Source: Elgaria multicarinata webbii
Lineage: Eukaryota > Chordata > Lepidosauria > Squamata > Anguidae
DNA length: 64,000 bases
Assembly: GCF_023053635.1 (NCBI RefSeq)
Contig: NC_086180.1
Span: 39,484,947 to 39,548,946, forward strand
Direction of reading: 5' to 3'
Made by a program: the position numbers and the translations under genes
Notes under the pieces: generated by a model
Database searches by the model: none
Told to the model about the DNA's origin: nothing
Seen by the model: the letters and a program-made list of their open reading frames with translations, nothing else
In this document: one piece after another, positions 60,401 to 63,157 of the stretch
Layout of the letters: each line of letters opens with the position of its first letter
How positions within the stretch are numbered: the stretch's first letter is position 1

Positions 60401-63078
60401 AACAAAATAGTAAAGGATAGCTTGATGAGGGCTTATCTATCTTTGCTAAAGAATTTACTAAAGAAAATTATCTGACAAATTCATAGTCCCTTGGATGATA
60501 ATGATTTTTAAACTGGTGCTCACTGACCATCTTCAATTCATCAGCTTTGGAAACAGATTTTAAGAGATTATTGTACAAATGTAAAGTTCCAAAGTTTATA
60601 TCTTACTAGTTTACATGACATTAAATGTTTTAATATTAAATGTCTTTAAAAACAAATTATCAATTTTTATTTTTATATCTGCATGCCACTTTTCGGCTAG
60701 AACAGCCATCAAAGCAGTTTACAACCAGAACTGAAAAAATACACAACATAAAACAATACAATGTAATCCAAGCTACAATTAAAAACAAATATTACTATTA
60801 AAAGAGAGTAGTAGGTTAAAACCATCTTGAAACAGGAGATCAGAAAATATTAAACGGCCTCTCTTAAAAGGGATTATTTCACAGTCCTATAAAAGGTTGC
60901 AAGCCTTGGTCTCCCTGATGGATTACCTTTCCCGAGAGAGGGACAGGGGGAGTGCACCCCTGTTAATCCTGCTCAATCTCTCATCGGCTTTTGATACCAT
61001 CGACCATGTTATCCTCCTGGATCGACTCCGTGGGAGAGGCATTGGAGGCACTGTGCTACATTGGTTCCGGTCCTACCTATGGGGTCGTTTTCAAAGAGTA
61101 GCATTGGGTAATCACTCCTCAGCCCCTTGGCAATTGAACTATGTTGTGCCGCAGGGCACCATCTTGTCCCCAATGTTATTTAACATCTATGAAGCCGTTG
61201 GGAGTGGTCATTAGGGAATTTGGAGCTAAATACCATCAATATGCTGATGACATGCAGCTCTATCTCCCTGTGACAACTGAATCAGGTGAGGCTGTGCAGG
61301 TCCTGGACCAGTGCCTAGACTCAGTAATGGGCTAGATGCGGGCCAATAAACTGAAACTGAATCCTGGCAAGATGGAAGCCCTATGGGTGAGTGGTTCCCG
61401 AGTCCAGGAGATAGGCTCACTGCCTGTTCTGGATGGGGTTGCACTCCCTCTGAAAGATCAGGTTTGTAGTTTGGGGGTACTCTTAGATCTATCTCTGTCG
61501 CTAGAGGCTCAAGTGACCACGGCGGCTCTGAGTGCCTTTTACCAGCTTCGTCTGGTTTGCCAACTACAGCCTCTCCTGGACAGGGATAGCTTGGCCACGG
61601 TGGTACAGGCATTGGTAACCTCAGGAATGGATTACTGCAATGCGCTCTATGTGGGGCTGCCCTTAAAGCTTCTCCGGAAGCTGTTGCTAGTGCAGAATGC
61701 TGCAGCTCAGCTGTTGCCCAGAGCTGCTCTTTTCCAGCATGTAACTCCTCTGCTGAGGGAACTGCACTGGCTGCCTATTTGCTACCAGGCCAGGTTTAAG
61801 GATCTTGTACTTGTGTACAAAGCCCTAAGCAATTTGGGACCAGGATACCTGAGAGAGTGCCTTCTCCCCTACCAACCTGCCTGGTCACTGAGGTGATCCG
61901 AGGGCATGTTCCTGGTGGTTTCACATAGACCCATCCTCCGATTGGAGTCCACCAGGGGAAGAGACTTCAGTGTGGTGGCCCCCCTCCTATGGAATTCCCT
62001 GCCTCTGGAGGTCAGGCAGGCACCAACTTTGTATTCCTTTCAGCACCTCCTGAAAACGTCATTGTTCAAGGAAGCCTTTCCTTAATGACCAGCTACGTTT
62101 TACAGTTCACCTTTCACTTTGCTTTTAAAAATCTATTTTATTCTGTTTTTATTGAATTTTATCTTGTACATTGCTCTGAAATTTTGAATGGGGAGCGGTA
62201 TATAAATATTGTAAATAAAAAAATAAAAATAAAATAGGTAGAATTCCAGAAAAGGCATACCCAACAATTTAGCTTCAGATGGATGTAGGATGCAGAACAG
62301 AGCCTGTCCAAACAATCTTAACAGGTGGGCAAGGTCACAAGTACCTCAGGCCAAACTGTTTACAGGTTTAATGGTCAACTCAGCACTCTGAATTCGGTCC
62401 AGAAACATATTGGAAGTGATGATGTTTTAATAATAGAACAATACGCTACAATTATTGTCTCCCGAGAGCAACCTGGCAGCAGTGTTCTGCACTAGCTGTA
62501 GCTTCTGAACATTTTTCAGAAGCAGCCCCACATGCAGCACTTTGAAACAATCCATCCTCCCATCCTATCAAAATTCCCCCCTTTCTCCCTCTCCGAGGTA
62601 GTGGAAACAACCTTGGAGACAGCCGGCATGGTTCTTTCCACACCAGCCGCAAGAAGGGGTGGGTGGGGTGGAGCTCCAATTCCTAGCTCTGAGATCACAG
62701 CACTGCCACAGCCCTCAGATCTGGGAATCTGAACTATCCTATGGCCCCTCAGACACTGCCTAGGGGCCATAGAAACATTCCCTAAATAAGACGACTGCTT
62801 CTTAAATATTAACTGCTGTAAATCTGATGAATATGTTGCTTGCGGATAACAATTTGATTAAGCTGATGCAGGAAAATTTACATCATAAACTGACAAAACT
62901 TAAAAGACACTACCAGTTTGTTATGGGCCCCCATGTTTTTCATAAAACAAGAAAGCACTATTCTAAGCGTATCAGAGTAAGGCATCAACTATTTAAAATA
63001 TATAGAATAGTATGTAACTTAATGGTACCTTATGTGGAACTTACTTTGATCTTTCGGAAAGTCACTTTCTGCTGCCAT
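2504..63078 (-). CDS. SCLT1: SCLT1, sodium channel and clathrin linker 1 (gene span of 21 coding exons)
   Basis: This is a split host gene; the coding exons are listed separately. They join in frame to 2061 nt (686 residues plus stop), against 688 residues for human SCLT1 as I remember it. Diagnostic stretches are [12 protein letters not shown] in exon 7, [19 protein letters not shown] in exon 11, [11 protein letters not shown] in exon 14, [12 protein letters not shown] in exon 18 and [13 protein letters not shown] in exon 20. The protein is almost entirely heptad-rich coiled coil, with no signal peptide or membrane segment. In mammals it is a centriole distal-appendage protein needed for ciliogenesis, and it was also described as linking the sodium channel Nav1.8 to clathrin. 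The start ATG has A at -3 and G at +4. No frameshift or premature stop was seen. The neighbour at the window's left end appears convergent. Confidence 0.96.
3130..3253 (+). mobile_element. Left arm of a palindromic non-autonomous DNA element (MITE)
   Basis: This arm is the inverted counterpart of 7909-8050. Both carry GGCCAGATCTACACCAAGCA and the block GAGGCAGGAGCCACAC in opposite orientation. The DIRS element separates the two arms, so the MITE was there first. I infer the family (hAT-like) only from the general look, and the exact ends are approximate. Confidence 0.6.
3254..3460 (+). repeat. DIRS left inverted terminal repeat
   Basis: Shares an inverted match of about 170 bases with 7740-7908, including CTCACTGAGCATGCTCCGA and GAATCGGAAAACTTCTATAG. 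Confidence 0.85.
3541..3645. repeat. DIRS internal complementary region
   Basis: The first half, with GACCACTCGAAGAACTCC, is complementary to the outermost left end. The second half, with TTTCTTCTTC and CATCACACATATGGG, corresponds to the outermost right end. Such a junction of both ends is used in DIRS replication through a circular intermediate. Confidence 0.8.
5290..5818 (+). mobile_element. Solo LTR inside the DIRS element, fossil
   Basis: A 529-base stretch starting TGTCATG and ending ACACAACA, flanked by the 5-base duplication CTTGT (5285-5289 and 5819-5823). An AATAAA near 5740 lies where an R region would be. No internal retroviral or Gypsy sequence adjoins it, so it is a solo LTR left by recombination between two LTRs. 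The family (endogenous retrovirus or Gypsy-like) is not resolved. It is younger than the DIRS copy it interrupts. Confidence 0.82.
6655..6772 (+). mobile_element. LINE 3' tail inserted in the DIRS element
   Basis: Contains GTTCCCTGCC...GAGAGGCAGGTAAGAAATAAA followed by (TTA)n and (GTA)n. This is the 3' tail of a CR1/L3-like LINE, also seen reversed at 13018-13165. It separates the gag-like and RT parts of the DIRS copy. Confidence 0.65.
7740..7908 (-). repeat. DIRS right inverted terminal repeat
   Basis: Inverted copy of the left terminal repeat. It lies upstream of the gag-like region in element orientation. Confidence 0.85.
7909..8050 (-). mobile_element. Right arm of the same palindromic DNA element
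   Basis: Reverse complement of the 3130-3253 arm over about 100 bases, including TGCTTGGTGTAGATCTGGCC at its outer end. Pairing of the arms across the DIRS element supports an insertion of DIRS into the middle of this MITE. Confidence 0.6.
8347..10198. mobile_element. Short element with DIRS-like end architecture, fossil
   Basis: Inverted terminal repeats of about 130 bases lie at 8347-8470 and 10060-10198. Both carry AGCAAGAAATGAC and a GGGTGGGG(A/C)AGTCT core. A third locus at 8690-8805 holds two copies of the outer ends head to head, as a DIRS internal complementary region does. The sequence differs from the 3254-7908 element, so it is another family. I see no convincing recombinase or RT in the interior, so it is probably a deleted or non-autonomous fossil. 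The DIRS assignment is inference from architecture. Confidence 0.55.
8690..8805. repeat. Head-to-head copy of the outer ends of the 8347-10198 element
   Basis: The left half, with GGGAAGACTTCCCTACCCCAG, and the right half, with TCCAGTGATTGCAGGGTGGG, are the two outer ends facing each other around a TATGGTAAG centre. Confidence 0.6.
10266..10361 (-). CDS. SCLT1: SCLT1 coding exon 20
   Basis: 96 nt, residues 635-666, phase 0 at both ends. The acceptor is ATATAG and the donor GTATCT. It contains [14 protein letters not shown], identical to human. A repeat with DIRS-like ends stops about 68 bases beyond its donor. Confidence 0.97.
10757..10825 (+). mobile_element. LINE 3' tail
   Basis: Contains GGTATATAAATATTGTAAATAAATAAA, the tail form also found at the end of the LINE at 62160-62230. 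Confidence 0.6.
11800..11878 (-). CDS. SCLT1: SCLT1 coding exon 19
   Basis: 79 nt, residues 608-634. The acceptor is TGACAG and the donor GTAAGA. It encodes [19 protein letters not shown], matching human KSELSRQKLHTQELLSQLE. Confidence 0.96.
12215..12330. mobile_element. DIRS terminal-repeat fragment, fossil
   Basis: Contains CGCACGTATGGGAACCTGAG, GCCTGTGCAGAGC and a TATAGAGCT motif in the order seen in the terminal repeat of the 3254-7908 element (CACACATATGGGC, GCCTGCGCAGAGC, CTATAGCT). It is a short diverged fragment. Confidence 0.45.
13018..13165 (-). mobile_element. LINE 3' tail, reversed
   Basis: In reverse complement it ends GTTCCCTGCCTTGATCC then GAGAGGCGGGTAAGAAAT and an AT-rich (ATTCT)n tail. 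It is the same tail type as 6655-6772. Confidence 0.6.
13168..13235. repeat. Short dispersed repeat (MITE-like)
   Basis: Contains CTTACTTCTGAGTAAATATAC and AGGATTGCAC. Related copies lie at 30040-30112 and 45673-45763, and related ends lie at 52975 and 60040. Confidence 0.5.
14920..15705. mobile_element. Diverged hAT-like DNA transposon carrying a SINE
   Basis: The left end, GCCAGTGATCTTC with GAGCCACTTTGG, is an inverted match to the right end (AGTAGCTCTTGGGCTTTG and GAATACTGC). CTTTA flanks both sides and may be part of a target duplication. A SINE lies inside at 15028-15240. No transposase frame is visible. Confidence 0.4.
15028..15240 (-). mobile_element. tRNA-derived SINE
   Basis: Reverse complement of the SINE type at 33829-34055. 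It shares the B-box-like region, the GGTGACTTTGGGCAGTCAC-like block and the TGAGGATAAAATGGAG block, and ends in GGCGGGATATAAAT. Confidence 0.7.
15810..16450 (+). mobile_element. CR1/L3-like LINE fragment (3' part)
   Basis: Contains diverged reverse transcriptase C-terminal coding sequence, including a piece like [20 protein letters not shown]. It ends in GTAAACTGTCCAGAGAGTTTTGG, a variant of the GAACCGCCCAGAGAGCTTCGG tail. It is interrupted and old. Confidence 0.6.
16465..16945 (+). mobile_element. LINE C-terminal fragment
   Basis: Encodes a piece with [20 protein letters not shown] and [15 protein letters not shown], the conserved end of CR1/L3-like LINE proteins, then an AT-rich tail. Copies of the same protein block are at 19375, 38040 and 61336. 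Confidence 0.65.
17215..17800 (-). mobile_element. CR1/L3-like LINE fragment, reversed
   Basis: In reverse complement it shows the LINE 3' end, the block equivalent to [13 protein letters not shown], and upstream RT sequence around 17700-17790. It is decayed. Confidence 0.6.
18660..18735 (+). repeat. Fragment of a palindromic DNA element
   Basis: Contains CTTTCCCAACTTGATACTCC and ATGTTTTGGACTCCTATCAG. This is the arm found in palindromic form at 46592-46690. Confidence 0.45.
19372..19975 (+). mobile_element. LINE 3' end (CR1/L3-like)
   Basis: Holds an open 127-residue C-terminal piece of the RT protein with [19 protein letters not shown] and [18 protein letters not shown]. It then has the tail CCGCCCAGAGAGCTCCAGCT and GGGCGGTATAAAAATGTAAT plus (AATA)n. 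It is 5' truncated and little decayed. Confidence 0.85.
19976..24718. other. Intron sequence, largely unassigned
   Basis: Part of the large SCLT1 intron between exons 18 and 19. Apart from the possible retroposon at 22350-22830, I recognise no gene, RNA or repeat. Confidence 0.4.
22350..22830 (+). mobile_element. Possible retroposon with an (AAAT)n tail
   Basis: A GC-richer stretch ending in CTTCAAATAAATAAATAAAT and AAAATAAAG, unlike the surrounding AT-rich intron. No protein is recognised and the family is unknown. Confidence 0.3.
24719..24915 (-). CDS. SCLT1: SCLT1 coding exon 18
   Basis: 197 nt, residues 543-607 plus two bases of codon 608. The acceptor is CTATAG and the donor GTAAGT. 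It contains [12 protein letters not shown] and [11 protein letters not shown], matching human [12 protein letters not shown] and RHLLATQQKAA. It is followed by the largest intron, 12.8 kb. Confidence 0.97.
25595..25691. mobile_element. Hairpin MITE of 97 bases
   Basis: 29-base inverted arms, CTGAGTTCGG...ATCAACGG at 25595-25623 and its complement at 25663-25691, differ at four positions around a 39-base loop. There is no coding capacity. The short palindromic form suggests a hAT-type MITE. Confidence 0.65.
25974..26697 (-). mobile_element. CR1/L3-like LINE, 3' part, interrupted by an L2 copy
   Basis: In reverse complement it ends in the ACCCAGAGAGCTTCAGCTAT and GGGCGGTATAGAAA tail. It encodes decayed C-terminal RT sequence up to the block before the L2 insertion, and continues beyond that insertion at 28609-29395. 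Confidence 0.75.
26698..28608 (+). mobile_element. L2-clade LINE with a long open RT frame
   Basis: A 5'-truncated L2 copy. One frame is open from 26700 to the TGA at 28377-28379, about 559 codons. It carries the RT motifs [67 protein letters not shown] and the catalytic YADDTQLY (near 27535). The C-terminal block [20 protein letters not shown] follows. The 3' tail has TTAGATTGTAAGCCTATGCG, TACAGCACCATGTACATTGA and GTGCTATATAAATAAATAAT, then (AAT)n. The endonuclease domain is missing. The lack of stops in the retained part points to a young insertion. It is antisense to SCLT1, within the intron between exons 17 and 18. Confidence 0.92.
28609..29395 (-). mobile_element. CR1/L3-like LINE, RT part (continuation)
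   Basis: On the minus strand it encodes [40 protein letters not shown] and [20 protein letters not shown], the RT region of the same LINE copy as 25974-26697. It is split by the L2 insertion. The YADD stretch is degraded, and frames change. Confidence 0.8.
29628..29820 (-). CDS. SCLT1: SCLT1 coding exon 17
   Basis: 193 nt, residues 478-542. It contains [19 protein letters not shown], matching human [20 protein letters not shown]. The acceptor ATTAAG has a weak pyrimidine tract, and the donor GTATTA is also non-ideal, so this exon has the weakest splice sites of the gene. Confidence 0.94.
30040..30112. repeat. Short dispersed repeat (MITE-like)
   Basis: Contains CTGGAGTAATACCCACTGGG, CTTCTGAGTAAACATGCATA and GGGTTGCAC. 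Related to 13168-13235 and 45673-45763. Confidence 0.5.
31430..31575 (-). CDS. SCLT1: SCLT1 coding exon 16
   Basis: 146 nt, residues 430-477 plus two bases of codon 478. The acceptor is AATCAG and the donor GTAAGT. It starts [18 protein letters not shown], matching human [18 protein letters not shown]. It ends near KIKQLEM, where human has RIKQLETD, one residue longer. Confidence 0.96.
31800..32695 (+). mobile_element. CR1/L3-like LINE 3' part with an insertion
   Basis: The C-terminal RT region is seen on both sides of a roughly 275-base insert, for example TTGGTTGCCAATTGTTTTCT before it and CTTAAGGCCCTAAATAGCC after it. It ends at GCAATAAATATTAATTAG. The copy is decayed. Confidence 0.55.
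32057..32332. mobile_element. Possible DNA transposon inserted in the LINE
   Basis: The ends GTATTTGGATGATCA and its near complement TTGATTGTCCAAACCC are inverted. The flanks TTTTAGGG and CTTAAGGC may be a worn 8-base duplication. No transposase is visible. Confidence 0.35.
32807..32828. repeat. Perfect 22-base palindrome
   Basis: CCTGAGTGGAA followed by its exact complement. Its role is unknown and it may be chance or a repeat end. Confidence 0.6.
33485..33765. repeat. Possible DNA-transposon fragment
   Basis: Begins GGGGCATGTCTACACGAGAC followed by TCCCGGGGTCATCCC, resembling the end of a non-autonomous transposon. The matching opposite end is not found. Confidence 0.3.
33829..34055 (+). 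mobile_element. tRNA-derived SINE
   Basis: The head GTAGTGGTTTGAGTGTTGGA fits an A box, and AGTTCAAATCC fits a B box at the expected spacing. The body has GTGACTTTGAGCCAGTCACT, and the tail GGCACGGTATAAATGTAAC then AATAAATAAATGC. A reversed copy is at 15028-15240. Confidence 0.78.
34880..35112 (+). mobile_element. CR1 LINE 3' end
   Basis: Contains TTTGGATGGTTTTAAAAGGG, GAGTTGGATAAATTCCTGGA and CTGGTTGACCACTGTGTGAA, and ends TATGTTCTTAT. This matches the CR1-type 3' end known from reptiles. It is nested in an opposite-strand LINE. Confidence 0.65.
35677..35751 (-). CDS. SCLT1: SCLT1 coding exon 15
   Basis: 75 nt, residues 405-429, phase 0 at both ends. The acceptor is TGGTAG and the donor GTAAAA. 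It encodes [17 protein letters not shown] then AVEEELEK, matching human ECAEKQGQIERVIKEKK and AVEEELEK. Confidence 0.97.
36585..36656 (-). CDS. SCLT1: SCLT1 coding exon 14
   Basis: 72 nt, residues 381-404, phase 0 at both ends. The acceptor is AATTAG and the donor GTATGT. It contains [16 protein letters not shown], matching human [16 protein letters not shown]. Confidence 0.97.
36940..37020 (+). mobile_element. LINE 3' tail fragment
   Basis: GTGAACTGCCCAGAAAGCTT and GGGGCGGTGTACAAATGCAA, then (AATA)n and (AAAAT)n. Confidence 0.65.
37495..37668 (+). mobile_element. LINE 3' tail (L2-like)
   Basis: TTTAGATTGTAAGCCTGTGG resembles the L2 tail block. GTAAGCCGCTGTGAGAGCC and GGCGGCATAAAAATCC follow, then (AAAT)n. 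Confidence 0.55.
38035..38575 (+). mobile_element. LINE 3' end (CR1/L3-like)
   Basis: Encodes an open 104-residue C-terminal piece with [20 protein letters not shown] and [18 protein letters not shown]. It is followed by GAACCGCCCAGAGAGCTCCG, GGGCGGTATAGAAATG and (AATA)n. It is very similar to the copy at 19372-19975. Confidence 0.85.
39070..39168 (-). CDS. SCLT1: SCLT1 coding exon 13
   Basis: 99 nt, residues 348-380, phase 0 at both ends. The acceptor is CCCTAG and the donor GTGAGT. It encodes [20 protein letters not shown] and RTRKE, matching human LLEEKQKEEDIEKMKETVS and RTKKE. Confidence 0.96.
40887..41064 (-). CDS. SCLT1: SCLT1 coding exon 12
   Basis: 178 nt, residues 288-347. The acceptor is ATACAG and the donor GTAAGC. 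It ends [14 protein letters not shown], matching human [15 protein letters not shown] long (TA)n tract starts about 15 bases upstream of the acceptor. Confidence 0.97.
41082..41124. repeat. (TA)n microsatellite next to the exon 12 acceptor
   Basis: About 21 TA units, lying 15-60 bases upstream of the exon 12 acceptor on the SCLT1 strand, where a branch point and pyrimidine tract would be expected. Confidence 0.95.
42440..42842 (+). mobile_element. CR1 LINE 3' end
   Basis: Contains AGGAAGCCAGATTCCGGCTG, GACATCAGGAAAAACATCC and GGGGGTTGGACTTGATGGCC, and ends TTCTATGATTCTATGA. The (ATTCTATG)n terminus is the hallmark of CR1. The copy is 5' truncated. Confidence 0.9.
43690..43975 (+). mobile_element. 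LINE C-terminal fragment
   Basis: Encodes [13 protein letters not shown], the conserved WN(E/T)LP block of CR1/L3-like LINE proteins, and has an AT-rich tail ending at TGTAACTAACTAA. Confidence 0.55.
45673..45763. repeat. Short dispersed repeat (MITE-like)
   Basis: GAAGTCCCATTGAGTTCAAT and GCTTACTTCGAGGTAAACGG. It belongs to the same family as 13168-13235, and lies 40 bases from coding exon 11. Confidence 0.5.
45804..45895 (-). CDS. SCLT1: SCLT1 coding exon 11
   Basis: 92 nt, residues 258-287 plus two bases of codon 288. The acceptor is TTCCAG and the donor GTAGAA. It contains [19 protein letters not shown], identical to human. Confidence 0.98.
46023..46113 (-). CDS. SCLT1: SCLT1 coding exon 10
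   Basis: 91 nt, residues 227-257. The acceptor is ATGTAG and the donor GTAAAC. It encodes [19 protein letters not shown], matching human KVEELTNVTEDLQGQMKKK. Confidence 0.96.
46592..46690. mobile_element. Palindromic MITE
   Basis: CTTCACCAACTAGGTCCCCT and CCAGATGTTTTG face CAAAACATCTGG-like and AGGGCACCAGATTGGGAAG in inverted order. There is no coding capacity. A single arm is found at 18660-18735. Confidence 0.65.
48367..48437 (-). CDS. SCLT1: SCLT1 coding exon 9
   Basis: 71 nt, residues 204-226 plus two bases of codon 227. The acceptor is TTATAG and the donor GTATAA. It encodes [20 protein letters not shown], matching human TNQQFLKTVTEQSVIIEQLR. Confidence 0.95.
49060..49335. mobile_element. 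Possible MITE with inverted ends
   Basis: AATTCCTGGCTTGTTGTTTAA near the left end is inverted relative to TTAAACAACCCAGGAATT near the right end. The interior holds further TTGTTTA and TAAACAAC blocks. Confidence 0.5.
49612..49731. repeat. Imperfect tandem duplication with octamer motifs
   Basis: Two copies of CCTATGCAAATT(A/T)ACCTAATTTGCACTGG-type sequence lie 73 bases apart. ATGCAAAT occurs at 49612-49619, 49626-49633 and 49698-49705. Confidence 0.7.
49917..50300 (-). mobile_element. LINE 3' fragments, reversed
   Basis: Two AT-rich starts, at 49930 and 50228, with TTTATTTATTTATAATAC-type sequence in forward orientation, followed by TTGAACCACACATGGGAGAG-type C-terminal sequence. They look like two decayed LINE 3' ends. 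Confidence 0.45.
50395..50985 (-). mobile_element. LINE C-terminal fragment with a zinc-knuckle-like motif
   Basis: On the minus strand around 50790-50500 a frame reads [20 protein letters not shown] and then [12 protein letters not shown]. Its Cys...Glu-Asp...His...Cys spacing is that of non-LTR retrotransposon C-termini. A related copy is at 55594-55915. The clade is unresolved, and this is not the CR1/L3 or L2 type seen elsewhere here. Confidence 0.5.
51000..51095 (+). mobile_element. LINE 3' tail fragment
   Basis: GTAAACCACCCAGAGAGCTT and GGGGCGGTATACAAATTTAA, then (AATA)n. Confidence 0.7.
51498..51563 (-). CDS. SCLT1: SCLT1 coding exon 8
   Basis: 66 nt, residues 182-203, phase 0 at both ends. 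The acceptor is TTTTAG and the donor GTAAGT. It encodes [18 protein letters not shown], matching human [15 protein letters not shown]. Confidence 0.96.
51789..51832. repeat. (GT)n microsatellite
   Basis: About 11 GT units followed by a mixed GT/CA stretch in an SCLT1 intron. Confidence 0.9.
52159..52281 (-). CDS. SCLT1: SCLT1 coding exon 7
   Basis: 123 nt, residues 141-181, phase 0 at both ends. The acceptor is TTGTAG and the donor GTAATT. It contains [18 protein letters not shown] and [11 protein letters not shown], nearly identical to human. Confidence 0.97.
52330..52405 (+). mobile_element. LINE 3' tail fragment
   Basis: CTGAGAGAGCTTCTGCTATT and GGGCAGTATAGAAATGTAAT, then an AATAAATAACTAAATA tail. 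Confidence 0.6.
52852..53570 (-). mobile_element. LINE 3' fragments split by a MITE
   Basis: AT-rich reversed LINE 3' sequence at 52852-52972 and again at 53365-53570. Each starts with CATTAAAATAC-like sequence, so two LINE ends may adjoin. A MITE-like block with GTGCAATC...GACTGCAC ends lies between them (about 52975-53355). Confidence 0.45.
53588..53653. repeat. (GTCACA)n then (CA)n microsatellite
   Basis: About six units of the hexamer followed by about 14 CA units, some 30 bases from the exon 6 donor. Confidence 0.93.
53685..53820 (-). CDS. SCLT1: SCLT1 coding exon 6
   Basis: 136 nt, residues 95-140. The acceptor is ATATAG and the donor GTGAGT. It starts [18 protein letters not shown] and ends [13 protein letters not shown], matching human residues in the same order. 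A GTCACA/CA microsatellite lies about 30 bases beyond the donor. Confidence 0.97.
54369..54399. repeat. (GA)n microsatellite
   Basis: About 15 GA units. Confidence 0.93.
55239..55294 (-). CDS. SCLT1: SCLT1 coding exon 5
   Basis: 56 nt, residues 77-94 plus two bases of codon 95. The acceptor is CTTTAG and the donor GTAGAT. It encodes [18 protein letters not shown], close to human EMKLQLENVIKENE. Confidence 0.95.
55594..55915 (-). mobile_element. LINE C-terminal fragment with a zinc-knuckle-like motif
   Basis: The minus frame reads [20 protein letters not shown] then [13 protein letters not shown], the same layout as the fragment at 50395-50985. It is open over about 100 codons. It joins an unrelated repeat at about 55920. 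Confidence 0.5.
55925..56190 (+). repeat. Dispersed GC-rich repeat, copy 1
   Basis: Matches 62545-62770 in inverted orientation. Both run from a GGCCATA block through TTCCTGGATC/TTCCCAGATC, AGCTCC and GCAACCTTGGAGA-type sequence. The family is not recognised. Confidence 0.5.
57639..57711 (-). CDS. SCLT1: SCLT1 coding exon 4
   Basis: 73 nt, residues 53-76. The acceptor is TTTTAG and the donor GTATGA. It encodes [18 protein letters not shown], close to human APLVTEYDKHLGELNGQL. Confidence 0.95.
58139..58444. mobile_element. hAT-type non-autonomous DNA transposon
   Basis: The ends CAAGGGTGGGGAACC and GGTTCTCCAACCCCT are inverted. The flanks TACTAGCA (58131-58138) and CACTAGCA (58445-58452) agree at seven of eight positions, fitting the 8-base duplication of hAT elements. 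No transposase frame is present. Confidence 0.75.
59039..59091 (-). CDS. SCLT1: SCLT1 coding exon 3
   Basis: 53 nt, residues 35-52 plus two bases of codon 53. The acceptor is TTTCAG and the donor GTAAAA. It encodes [17 protein letters not shown], aligning to the human stretch that ends in FDQS. Confidence 0.87.
59929..59996 (-). CDS. SCLT1: SCLT1 coding exon 2
   Basis: 68 nt, residues 12-34. The acceptor is TTTCAG and the donor GTAAAT. With exon 1 it gives 34 residues ending in SLQ, exactly the human length to SVQ. This is the least conserved exon, so the assignment rests on phase, length and position. Confidence 0.85.
60040..60187. mobile_element. MITE with GTGCAATC ends
   Basis: GTGCAATCTTATGCATGCAT at the left end is inverted relative to ATGCATAGGATTGCAC at the right end, and the interior has ACAACTCCCAGC. 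It lies 45 bases from the exon 2 acceptor. Confidence 0.65.
60658..60880 (-). mobile_element. LINE 3' end, outer copy of a nest
   Basis: In reverse complement it ends with GTAAACTGCTTTGATGGCTG and CATGCAGATATAAAAATAAA. It probably belongs with the reversed LINE sequence at 62235-62540, split by the plus-strand LINE between them. Confidence 0.55.
60885..62232 (+). mobile_element. CR1/L3-like LINE, RT part to 3' end
   Basis: Encodes [50 protein letters not shown] (near 61235), [20 protein letters not shown] and [20 protein letters not shown]. Frame changes near 61195 and a stop near 61335 show that it is inactive. It ends in GGGGAGCGGTATATAAATAT and (AAATA)n. The endonuclease is absent. Confidence 0.85.
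62235..62540 (-). mobile_element. LINE fragment, outer copy of a nest (continuation)
   Basis: In reverse complement it encodes [16 protein letters not shown], the conserved block before the LINE C-terminus. It matches the orientation of 60658-60880. Confidence 0.55.
62545..62770 (-). repeat. Dispersed GC-rich repeat, copy 2
   Basis: Inverted relative to the copy at 55925-56190. The shared blocks include GGCCATAGGATAG and AACCTTGGAGAC-type sequence. It lies about 270 bases from SCLT1 exon 1. Confidence 0.5.
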
Positions 63079-63157
63079 TCTATAATTTTTTTCAGCAAGT
63101 TCAGATAAGAAGGTTTCTGATGGCCAGATTTCCCCTTTGCCAGCAGAAATATAAAAC
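63045..63157 (-). CDS. SCLT1: SCLT1 coding exon 1 with start codon
   Basis: The ATG is at 63076-63078 and encodes [11 protein letters not shown] plus the first base of codon 12, matching the human start MAAEIDFLREQ. The donor GTAAGT follows 63045. The 63079-63157 part is an inferred 5' UTR, bounded by a possible acceptor ending CTGCAG just upstream of 63157. That boundary is less certain than the coding part. A non-coding first exon and the promoter probably lie beyond the window end. Confidence 0.85.
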
